A stretch of 64,000 bases of DNA from Glandiceps talaboti (taxonomy: Eukaryota > Hemichordata > Enteropneusta > Spengelidae), in NCBI RefSeq assembly GCF_964340395.1, contig NC_135549.1, positions 1,426,501 through 1,490,500 of the forward strand, in the 5' to 3' direction. Within the stretch, counting starts at the first letter, position 1. The number at the start of each line of letters is the position of its first letter. A program made the position numbers and the translations under genes. The notes under the pieces are model-generated. The model did no database searches. It was not told the origin of the DNA and saw nothing but the letters and a program-made list of their open reading frames with translations. Below, piece by piece: positions 40,601 to 53,386 of the stretch.

Positions 40601-43600
40601 ATGAAAGCCTAGAGCCTGTACATGTTGTTACTACTAAATTGTGAATCAGAAACTGTTGATGAAAAGTTGACGTTGGGGAATACTGCATTCCTTCTCCTGT
40701 CAAAAAATATTATTACATTTACTCTGTAATCAGAATGGCATGTAAAACAAAAACTAGGTGCAAGGGAATGAAATTACAAAACTTGCCCTTCATGACTGCT
40801 ACACTGTCAGTTTTCAAATTGCCTTGTACGCATATATATGAATAATAAAACAATGCTCAGAAGTAGTAAGCTATGGATGCCCAATCAATACGAGTACAGA
40901 GCTAAGGAAACCAAATCAAAATGTAACCACAAAGCTAGGGATACCAAACAAATTTCCCACCAGTCTAAGGATACCTAATCAAGATAACCACCATCCCAAG
41001 ACCCATCGGTCCATTGAATTAAATGAGAAACATTTAAAAGGAATTGTAAATTCAATTGAACAATTATTAACATGTTTCTCAAATGAATTGTAGTAATTTT
41101 AGCCTCCCAGATAATTTACATACATAATGTGTATAATTTTGTTTTCTTGAGTATTTTGGTCATTTCTATAGGCTCATTCTGTCTGTATTTTATATTTGCC
41201 TACAATCCTACATCATTAAAAATCATAATGTTGGTTGCGGAATGATTTCAATTGTAGCTTTGACATTATGAAATAGTACTATGAAATGTAAGAAGGAAAA
41301 GGAAAATACAGTTTTGGGCTTTTTGCCTAATTTTTTTTTTCCAGTATGTCTATTGTTGAGGAAAGAAGAAAGATATTCCTGAAATACTTATTTATCTGTC
41401 GGCCTAAAAGGCAGACATTATATCTCCTTATGGTGTTGTAGAGTTGCCCTCAGAGGAGAAACTATTTTTTCAACATTTTATTTTTCATCCACCTTGTAAG
41501 AGAGATTTTCAGCATGTGCACATATGGCCCCCTGCTGGAAATATTGCAAAATGATATGACAATTTAGCATGTAAGCGGGACTGAATTCTCTCCAGCCATC
41601 AACGTTATTAGTCTTCAATCTTGTATCAAATTTCATATATTTCTGTCCATCAAGAAGAGTACAAGCGAGAGACGAAACCAAAATTGCATGAAATATCACC
41701 CAAGGCAAAATAATCAATCTTTTCCAAAGTATTTTATCCAGAAAATTTACCGTACTTGTGAGAGTCTCTTATGAATTATTTGCAGCAGAGATAAGAAATA
41801 CTGATTACTCAAGTCCATCAGATGAGAATCTAGAACAAATTAAGGTCTGTTGGGGGTGTTCTTTGTCGCTAACTTAGCCAGACAAATCATCTTTCCATAC
41901 ACGACTGAATCATGCTACCAAGAAAGATGGTCCACAGAATGACAAAACCATGTATGAATAAGTAAAAAGAAACGTTTTAAAAGCAGAAACACAGTCCTGT
42001 TATGTCAGAACTCCCAAAATTGAAGTAAATGTACTCATCTGGCTTGTGGCAAACCAACTTGTATTCATGTTTTGAACTGTTTTCACAAGTAGTGTCTGGG
42101 GAACCAGATCAGTGGAAAAACATCTAGCTGGTGTTTTATATCAATGATCCTAGGGATGCGAGCTATGGCTCACTACAAAGCCAGCATACAATATGAGCTA
42201 TCTCTATCAGAGAAAACAAGCGCTCAGGATAGAGGAGAAATTCGCTAGCTTTTACAATCCTAGGATTATTCTTCCGCAGTGATATTTCATCCTACACTGT
42301 AATCTGTATTTCTAACGCTTCAAGTCATTGAAAGATGTATGTTACTTTAATGTAGGGTGGTGTAACTGAATCCATACCTGTGTAGTACATAGCCACTCAA
42401 TAACCCAACTGTCTCTCTTTCCTTCGGCTTCATTTTCTTTTACAAACGATAAACGTACTTGTATACCTGTGTAATGTTGTAGAGTCACAGGAACGAGAAA
42501 AGAAAAAAATATCAACTATTTATGAGGGTGTGAATTTTATGCTAGTAATTCTAGTAAAGACCCCAGTCAAAGAAATAAAAGTAGTATTTGGTGAAAATAT
42601 TAAAAGGTTGGATTAATGACACAAAAAACAGCTGTCACCTGTAGTTTGTGCTCAATTTTGGGTGCACATGTTTGCAAATGAAAAAATAATTTAGTAACCG
42701 TAGAAAAGGGGTTTTAATTGTGTAGTAGAAGTATGTTCAATTAAAATTGTCTGGAAACACAAATATGTCTGTTTTCAAGTTATTACTACTATATAAAGTG
42801 TGAATTGAAGGCATTTTATAATGGATGACGAAAAGAGATACAAATGGGAAATGAGAAGGAGGTACAAAGTGTAACCCGTGTTCCTTTTGTCCTAAATGTA
42901 CTTTTGTAGAAAAGATTGATAGTTGCTTTACTGTGCAAACCATCCAATTAGCCAAACTTGTTTCAAAAAAATTATGGAATAGATTGAATTATGAACACTT
43001 GCAAATTTGACACACATCATGTATAGAATTTAGTGGTGAAATGTAGTTAATGTGTAGATCAGGGAATGATCCATTGGAGTATGCCAAATACGATGGAAAA
43101 CGATTCCAGACCCTATAACTTGTCAGAGTACATTAAGATAAGCCATAAACAAGGCCATGCTAAGGCCTCAGGAACGTGCTGCTTGTCAAGTCATACTTTG
43201 AATTACGTCCCAATTGTGTTTGTTCCTCCTGTTTCAGATGACTGTGTGGTCTTGCAACCATCCAGAAAGACTACAAACACCGTGTTGGCTTCAGTTGAGT
43301 TGGCATGTATACCTGTGACATTAGAAATCACACACACAACTGAAAGACACACATGTTCATGTATTTCAGCCGAGGTTCTGTCATCACTTCCGTACTGTAG
43401 TGTACACAATTACCCGTACTGAAAATCATTTAGTAAATTCTCACAGCAGACATTTTGAGGTGTGAATTCAACATTTAGCTATGAAGTTATCATCAATTTT
43501 GTATAACCTACACTATGGAATAATATAATTGTACAAGTAATAACATTTTCTTTCCTGCATTTTTCACCAACTGAAACTTGAAAAGTGTTATGTAAGGAGA

Positions 43601-46600
43601 GTGTCCAGGGAAGAAAGAATGTTAACTCGGAATCTAAAATATCATATTTGGTATTAAAATTTCCAACATGCAGTGAATATATTTATGTTGGCAGACACAA
43701 TTTCATTGAAAGCCGGGAGGGATTTTTTTCTACAAATACTTTGTGTCACTTGTATACCATTGGTTCTTTGAATATTGTAAATGGGGAAAGCTTGGAGTGA
43801 GTAATTCTCAATAAAACGGGGAATTAAATTGGAGTGTCAAGCTCGATTTGAAGTAAATGTGATTTAAGAGGCCTGAAGGTTTACATGCTACAAGATCTGT
43901 ATATGAAGTAGAATAATTGGCTTCATTTTACTGAGTACTTTCTGTAATCTTCCAAGATGAGATTCAAGGGCTACTTTGCTTAACTTTCATCAGAGAATGA
44001 ATCAACTACATCAAATTGGCATAATGATACATCGTGGTGACAAAGATCACAGCCAAGAAAACATTACCTACAAAGTCAATTTCAATCCAAAGTGTAATAC
44101 GGAATTTAAATGTGGGAAGAGGAAGACAAATTGAAATTGTACGTGGAGAGAATTTCCTTGCCCCTTTTTTGCACCTCCAAGTACAACACAGTAGTAGAGT
44201 CAACATGCCAGTGGCGTGAAGTTTATAATTGACAACTCTGTTATCAAATCAGTGGAGTTGTCTGAAGACATAGAGAGATGCCACATCTGTATGTCATTAT
44301 CTTGATATTTTGTTGTTTAGAAGAGTTACATTAAAACAAGACAAAACAATAAATACCAAAAAGGTAGGGGGATAAGTGGCTAGTTTTAATAGCTCATTTG
44401 AATACACTCCACACCTACAGACGGACAAGTACACACATTTGGATGAATCTATAAGGAATGATAGCATGTAGATAAGTGACAAAAATATTAGCAAGTCTTG
44501 TGACTTGACGTGAGATCTCATATTTTATAACTGACAGGTAAAGATTTATAACTCGTCATGAATGGAAGACTCCAGCCTTGAATATTTAAAATAAACTTAT
44601 GACTCATCGACATTTCATTTATATTCATAATTTTAAAAATTATTTTCTAAATAAAATCCTAATTATTTTGGGATAAATTTACATGTTACTGTGTGGATTT
44701 TGTTTGTTTTCATATTTTATCAAGTAGATAGTAGCTAGTTTCAAAACTGATTTGATAACACGGAAACAGCCATTGTGTTATTTGGTAGCATATGTTGGTA
44801 TATTCATTCATGGAGAAAGAAAAATGTTGCTAAGCTTGATAAAAAAAAGAGGAAAGCTGGGTATCAAAAGGTATTCACATGTAACGACAGAGCTAAGCAT
44901 AACATTGAAAAATGATAACCATTTTCCCTGGCATGTCGTCGCTAAGCAACTAAAGTTGCAAAAATAGATGTGTCCTCATCAATGTGTCAAGGAAAAAAGA
45001 GAGTTTGTATTGAAAGCATTTTAATATATAGATTGAAAGGTTTCTTTGATGCAATGTATGGTTGTAGAATAACCTGGAAGTTACATTGCTTATGTATAAT
45101 AGCATCCCTTGCAACTAGTATGTTGTACAGAGTTGAAATATTGCATCCGTATAATAGCATCCCTTGCAACTTGTATGTTGTACAGAGTTGAAATATTGCA
45201 TCCGTATAATAGCATCCCTTGCAACTAGTATGTTGTACAGAGTTGAAATATTGCATATGTATGATAGCATCCCTTGCAACTAGTATGTTGTACAGAGTTG
45301 AAATATTGCATATGTATGATAGCATCCCTTCCAACTTGTATGTTGTACAGAGTTGAAATATTGCATCCATATAATAGCATCCCTTGCAACTAGTATGTTG
45401 TACAGCGTTGAAATATTGCATATGTATAATAGCATCCCTTGCAACTAGTATGTTGTACAGAGTTGAAATATTGCACATGTATGATAGCATCCCTTGCAAC
45501 TTGTATGTTGTACAGAGTTGAAATATTGCATATGTATGATAGCATCCCTTGCAACTAGTATGTTGTACAGAGTTGAAATATTGCATATGTATGATAGCAT
45601 CCCTTCCAACTTGTATGTTGTACAGAGTTGAAATATTGCATATGTATGATAGCATCCCTTGCAACTAGTATGTTGTACAGCGTTGAAATATTGCATATGT
45701 ATAATAGCATCCCTTGCAACTAGTATGTTGTACAGAGTTGAAATATTGCATATGTATGATAGCATCCCTTGCAACTAGTATATTGTACAGTGTTGAATTA
45801 TGACTAACAATGGCTAGCTTGCCCTTCAACTCAAGTCATGTGGAGATTTTCACTTCTAATCTGTCTAAATGATTTTTTTTTACTTTTTCTTCACTTCACA
45901 GGGATCTGAGCTACAATATTTTGAGTTCATTGAATGCTAGTATATTTGAAAATCTGAAGAGTTTAACAGAACTGTAAGTACTGAACACAATATTTATTAA
46001 GGAATAAAAAAAATAACATTTGGAAGCCACATATGTAGTGGTAGGGGTCTAAGCTGTGGAAATGGATCAAAAGAATGTTGAATGTTTTTGGAAAACCGAA
46101 CGAGAGGAATGTTTGCAGGCTGATATTTGATCCTCTCTCTTTTGTCATTTGATTTGTCCAAACCTGGGGTCTGGTTGTAGAGAAACCAGAGTATTTGTAT
46201 GCCCATGCATGTTTGGAGATATTTTCTATGTCTGTTTAACAAAGGTAGCAATGCCTTTCAAGTGGCCTGCATGTTGTGTGTTACATGACCAATGCTGACA
46301 TAGGTAAATTTGTCTAAGCATGCTCTTCAAAATCAACCACCTGTGGTCATTGTTAGGCCACAAAGACATTCTTACAACTGTTGACAAAATGGTCAAACTG
46401 ATGTTAGTAAGGATTGATCTAGCAAGCTAGGCAATATGTGTGTACATTTGAAATTCTTCTGTAATAAGTAAATAGTTATCTGGGATGATTGTGAGTAGCC
46501 TATGCTGTGGTGTAAATGGTTGACATGTAATGTATGTACATGTATGTTGTGTCATCTTGCAGGAAAGTGAACTGGAATTCCTTGACTACGATGCCAGACT

Positions 46601-49600
46601 TTGCTGGGAAGCTACGGAATCTGACTGTCCTCGAACTGTAAGTACTTGTTTTCCTGTCCAGAAGAATGAGTGTAATTTGTGTGATTTTCTAGAAGCAAGG
46701 CTTCATCAGAGTGTAGAAAATGCTAGAATGTATTACATACGCTTTACTGCCTGACACACTGGAGTGGAAATGTCAAGGGCAGGACAATTTTGATACTGTT
46801 TATTTTATGTAGTTTAACTCTCAAAGGTTGATAATGATATTTTATTCGTACTTCAGTTTTGCAGGACACACATTCATTAACAATATGATAGACTGCACTA
46901 TGACACTGATCATTCTGAAAATTAATCAAATGCAGGACAAATTAGCACTAAGTGTATAACACAAAATATTGATGGTAATACAGCTTTGAACCTGATGATT
47001 GATTTTTGAAAATTAATTTTGAGAGCTCTACAGATGTTAACACACATAGAGGCAAATCTTTTTGTTTGTATTATGTACAGTTTGACATTTCATGAAAATT
47101 GACACTTCACTTGAAGAAAAAACAACAAATTACTGCCAAAAATTGTCTAATTGTAGAAATAGTGGTATACAATAAATAAATTACTGTGTTATACTTGAAA
47201 TTAGAATCTTAAATATCACGTAACTTAACACACAAAGGTTCTTTTATCACCCTGATAAAATGAAACAAATCTCAAACAACCAAACTCTTTCATTCAGAAG
47301 GTTGAGCTCATGTCTGATTTTTCACATCTCTATCAAATTTGGTAGCATGTGTTATGAAAATAAATTTTGTGATCATGCTGTTGATACAAATATGAATTGA
47401 GGTACATTACAGCTGTACCGGATTATCAATCAAATTTGAAAACGATAAAAAGAAAACATAAAGGAAAGGGTTTGCCTGAAACCTCCCTCAAAGGACCTTT
47501 TAACCTTTTGACCTTTGTGGGAGGTAAATGTTTACGAGTTCATATGGATATTTATCAGGGATCTGTCTATTAGACTTATGTGATGACAGCTTGCTACAAA
47601 TATATGTGACTAAATAGATTGGATGAAGAGTACGAAATTGTTGAATTTGACACAATTCGTGCATTGGAGCTCTGTGCTAAATAGACATTCAATGTAGAGA
47701 TAACAACTCAAAAGATAGGCAGGCAGGAGTAAAAGATTTTTTCTTGCAGTGTACTTTGACATCATAGTTCTCCTAAAAATTGGATTGTTTTGTCAACATA
47801 GAAGTATAGCATTACATCAACGAATCAGCCGCCTCATGATTGGGCAATAAGTCGCGGCAATAAGTCACAGGCAGACACTCATTCAGAGTTGGCGATGACT
47901 GTGTTGTGTCTAATATCACAGCGGTGAAATTTAATGATTTTTTGGACACGATTCACAATTATTAGACACAGGGTATTTTGTGAACCTAGTCTGGTAGCAA
48001 TGTGCTGTTTGGAGACTTGGAAATGGAATGTACATGATGGAGATGTTGTTTGAATTTAGCCACATATGCATGTCATTATCCCGGGCAGAGCGGCTCCACA
48101 TAAATGTAAAAATAAACAATCGGCCAACCAGTAATGACCATTTTTTGGTGCAATAAGCACGAACGAAAGCTATGATTATCCATCCACCCATTATATTAGG
48201 TCTGGAACAATTTAGAAATGAATAAACCAGAAAATGACAAACTCTGACCTTCACTTTACAGGCTGATAAAATTTGTAATGGAGCGAGGTACATAGATGTG
48301 ATATAAAGCTTACCATGCCAAACTAAAAACCTATGGGGTGTGAAAAGTCTGTGCCTCTAGTATTAACAATGTATATCATGAATTACGGTGTTAGCACGAA
48401 CACTAAACAAGAAAGTAGTCGCCAACATGGTATATTTGTTCCAGTTGTCTAGATGAGCAAATAGCAGAGAATAAAAGGGTTTAAAAACTTCAAAACACAT
48501 GTTCCACTGGCTGCTCCATGTTACAAAGTACACATTCATTCCTGAATGGAGGTGTTTACTGGTGATGATGGAGTCGTTGTGATCTAGGAAACTCCATTTA
48601 TTTGTCTGCCAATCATAGACTGTTGAAAGCTGTGATGTATTCTATTGGAAAATAAGGAAAATAAAAGTAATTTATTTTGGGGCAAGATATCTGGGTGTGA
48701 GATGAAGAGATCTCTTATGGTACTAGAAGTAAGGGGTTAAGAGCATACAGTCCTTTCTTGTTGTGATAAGAATAGGGTAAACCGTAATGAACAGGTTAAG
48801 AAAGCAAGGTAAACTAACTAGAAAGTAGATGAGTGGACCAACAAAGGCGGCCATAATTCTCTAAATGTGAGGAGGTGTCAAAAGTACACATAATTAGAAA
48901 TGGTGTTTGCTGTGTCAATAGTGATGGGGGCCATCAGATGATTTCACTTAGTACAATCATGCAGCTGGATTCAAATGGCTTAATTGTTACCTCACAAAAA
49001 GGGATTTTCATTTTTTCAACAACAAAAATTTAAGAAGACAAAATGCATGAGGATTAGTGAAAATGGAGACATATTCTACTTAGTATAATTGCCATATTGT
49101 GAAAAAATGCTTGTTAGCCAAAAATGAAAAAACGAAGAAAAAAAATGTAGATTTTGGTTAAAGTTAATAGGTCCATTGGGGAAAGTTGTCAGATGCCAGA
49201 CAGCTAAGGTTGCCACATTTGCACCGTAGAATGATGGAAACATTACATGTCAAGTTAAAGGAGATGGAAAATTGTTAGCTTCAAACTATGTGTTCCTAGG
49301 GAATCCAAGAATTGATATATTACAATTCCCACAATAGGCATTATTACCTCAATTCTCCAGAGTCAGCCATTTTGTTTTTGTGCATTATTGAGGTCAGTGT
49401 TAACCAGCTTGTAGCGGGAGAGGTATATGTATATTTATAACTGGCAATTTCCCATGAAGGCATGTGCTCTAATGAATCTCTGTAATTTATAGTCCAAGTT
49501 TTGTTCAACACTGCTACATGTCTTAGCTGCTGTGCTGTCTTTATTAGCCTGTAAAATTTAAACACCATGGAATTCTTGGCTTGAAATTGAAGCTGCTTTG

Positions 49601-52600
49601 CTTTAGCCGTGGTTTGATTCTCAGGCAGTCAGTGTGCAATTGAACTCTGACGTCCGTGATGTCTAGTATTCAAAACCCATATGAGTCTACAAAATATGTA
49701 AAAGCTATCGATTAGTCATACCATAGCACTTTTCAATTTGTGCCAGCTTATATACATGAAATGGGGCAAATGGCGGTTGTGAGGTGAAGTGGTATGCCCG
49801 GACAGCTGTGTGAAGTCGTTGAAATACTTTTGTCCATACACGTCTCAATGTGGTGCTTGTTAGAGGCTCAGCCCCTTTTGATGTGACAAATTACTTCAGT
49901 GCTTTCAGCATTTGATGACTATCAGTATCAGAACTGTCACCCTCAATCAGCCTTGTTGCTCCCTAGCAATTTGTAAACACAGCGTAAAGATGGCTGGAAT
50001 TTTGTCCCTGCAGTGTTTAAGCTTGTGTATCTGTGTGCAAGTCACAGAAAATTACAAACATGAAATCTATGTGGATCTAAGGATCTCAGGATGTCATTTG
50101 TCGATATAAAGTGACAGGAAAATGAATAATACACATAGGAATGTTTAGTATAAAAACATTATCTCCTTTCTTGGGTTGCGTAGATTGAAACTAGGAATTT
50201 AAAAGCAATTTGAAGTAAAATTCTAATTTGATGTATATAAGGGAAGTGAATTTTGTGGAATTGTTGATTGTGGTCAGTCGGGAGTGTGAAGGGAACTGAT
50301 TATGTGAGTTGTTTGGCACTTCTAAGCATGACCGACTATTAGTACTATGACCTGATCCGAGCTAGGAGTTGTTGAAAGTCTGGAGTACCGTTGAAGATTA
50401 GCGAGCAACATACTGCACTGGCTTGTTGAGATGATACGTAGGCATAAATCACAGACTGAGATGTAATCAGATATTGGTGCTCACACAGGCTGATTGGCTG
50501 AGTGCCTGCTGAGCGGTAAAGGCCAAACACTGTCATTACATTACATTTTAACACATCTGAAAATCATTACTGTACCCAGCCAATTGCCATGACAGCACTG
50601 CGGTGTGGATACATTGATATAGCAAACATTTTATGATCCAGAAAAATAGGCAAGGGTGGTGATGAGATTTGAACTGTAGAGGGCAGTCTAACTTGAACTG
50701 ATTATACCAGACTGAAAGTATGAGAGCAACGCTTAAAAATTTGACATGTTGACTCCTTCCAAAAAAAAAAAGAAAAAGATACTGGTGCGATTTTTTCAGT
50801 AACTGATCGGTTTACGTTGACAACAGGTGTTATGTAGGTTTTGTCCTTACTAATTTAATCAGCCGTGGAAAGGATATGGGAAGCTTAGTGATATTTTTAG
50901 ACAATCTTTTACTTCTATTTTGTCTGGTACCCATAAGTTAAATGGTGCAGCAAATGTAGCAAGATAATTGAATTTGAAGCCTAATGAAGCAGGGGAAAAA
51001 CTCAAAGTGGTAAAAATCGGTTCCAAGGCCAGTTAAGTCATTAAGGTATCACAGAAACCAATAGGTTTGTTCACTGAAACAACCTGTTTTGTATTTGCCA
51101 TCTCCTTCAGAAAGGTTTGCATCAGGTATTTGTATAGCCAGCCAATATCATTATGTAAGGCAAGCCTGTAGGCTAAATCACTACATGTATGTATCCTTGT
51201 GTTTATTTGATCTCCTCTGGAATTCAGACAACCCAACATTTTCACTTTTTTGAAGAAAGTTATTCCGAGAGATTATTATACATTTATTGAAGTTAGTCAA
51301 CCAACAATTTTGTTTTCAATCAGCAATTCCATTGGACAAAACAAAACTTTTAAAGATTTAGTTTTGGGTGATGGAAGGTAAATTTATTTTGAGAGACTTT
51401 GTGATGTTGTTTGCAATATTGACCTGTGGTAGCGATGTCTTAATGGTGATATTAACGTGTTATCAGTATTATAACAAACTATGACCCAGGCAGGTGTTAT
51501 AAAGTGTTGTCTTTTGAAACCGACTGATAAGATAAGAGTAAAGGAGCTGATAATATTTAATGATGCAACAACAATAATAAGTACAGTTCAACTATTATAT
51601 GCTGTTCTTATCATAACTACTACTTACACCCATACCTCAAATAAAGTTCAAACCAGAAAGGACAAACAGATTTAAAAATTACATGTAGTGTCAGTAAAAA
51701 AAACCAAGTATTGTGTTCATAAGTAATGATATGTTTTCCTCAACCCAGATACACATAGATAGAAAAATGTATCAGTAGAAAACGATACATACCCAGATAC
51801 ACATAGATAGATAAATGTATCAGTAGAAAACGATAAATACAGATGTTTATGTACAAATAGTCTGAAGATGTTTTCAGTTTAATTTATTAGTTGTATTTTA
51901 TTAAAATATTACAGATGGTAATGTAATCGGTAAATTAGACTGTAAAAATTGAACATTTGGTGTGAAAAATGGGTATCTAAATATGTATAGTATTTAATGT
52001 CTCATTTATTGAGTGTCCTTCAACTGACTATATACGTCAGCAGGGGTTGATTTAGTAGTAGTGCAGAAATGACACTTACATGTATTATTTTCACAAATGA
52101 TGATAACCAAATTGCCTGCAACTTAATTTTGATGTTTTGTGCAAAACAAAATATCACTGATGTGTTATTTGTATGTTCATAAAAATGTTTGGTAATCTTT
52201 CTAATTATAGCTTATTTCATAAAGTTAAAAATATCCAACTTATTTGCGTCAACATTTTGTTCCTTTTGTGTCCAGAAAATTTCAAAAAGGACATGCTGGA
52301 AAGTTCATAGAATAATTTGGTAAAATTTTCAAATTTTGAAAATAAATTTGTAATCGAATGTGTAATGTGGTAAGTGTTATTTGATTTGATTTGACTTTGA
52401 TATTGATTTGTATTTTACAGGTCTCACAACACTATCACTGAAATTCCAAGCTCCTCACTTGAAGGTCTAACATCTCTGAAAACATTGGATCTGAGTTACA
52501 ACAAGATAACAGAATTGAGAGACACCTTTCCAATTGGTAACACATTACAAAATCTGTAAGTACACAATTACACCAGCATTTCTTTTCACCTTAACATAAA

Positions 52601-53287
52601 TACTGTTTTGGCCCCCTACCTTGACAGAAAACCGACCAATCAACAACCTGTTTTAATATGAATTCAAAAGATATGACCATCAATGCAGTGAAAGGAAACA
52701 TACGATTGGTAGTTGAACTGTTATGCAAGAGGCACTATCAGTTTACTGTTGATGGCCACTGCTTGTTTTCAAATGTTGTGGATAGATGACACAGTAAGCA
52801 TTTGTGTGTCCAACCCTCTGGCCATTTTCTCATTGACTGATAAAGCTAACACTAGAAATGACAAAGAGTATGTTTGTTTTTTGGCCCAATTGTGACGATA
52901 ATAGAAAATGGCGATTGGAAAGTGATAGCTATTACTGGTTGGTCGACACACCTTGGCTGCAAGCAAGGTGAATCCCTACCGCCATCGTTTTACATTCATT
53001 TCTTTATTTCTTTTATTTCTTTACTTTTTTTGCAGACTTTTAAACAACAATGAATTGACAGTTCTGGAATCTGGATGCTTCAACAATCTCGCTTCTTTAG
53101 AAACTCTGAATCTCAATAAGAATAGAATATCTGTATTACCAAAAGATAGTTTTGTAAACATGGAAAAACTGAAGTCATTGTGAGTATCATTCTGTTCTGT
53201 GCATTTGATTTCTCTCTGTTGGTATATAAAGAACTTTGTATGGTACAGTACAGTGAGGTGCGTCAGTCTGTATATGTGTAATCTGTG

Positions 53288-53386
<99 letters not shown>

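Larger units (their letters stand above)
29825..45901 (+). other. LRIG intron 2 (16.1 kb)
   Basis: It is CpG-poor for most of its length, with a partial rise at about 34-36 kb. It contains an AT microsatellite at about 29884-29924, a degenerate GATGAAATG-rich repeat zone at 39.6-40.45 kb, AT-rich inverted repeats near 38.75 kb, and the 55-bp minisatellite at 45.09-45.80 kb. Open frames inside it show no coding character. Confidence 0.75.

Noticed and set aside
43066-43422. 118-codon + strand ORF inside intron 2
   Set aside because: No recognisable domain, no splice sites in phase with LRIG, composition like surrounding intron.
44987-45664. 225-codon minus-strand ORF
   Set aside because: It lies in the 55-bp minisatellite; the peptide repeats every 55 residues as the unit cycles through three frames, and nothing suggests expression.
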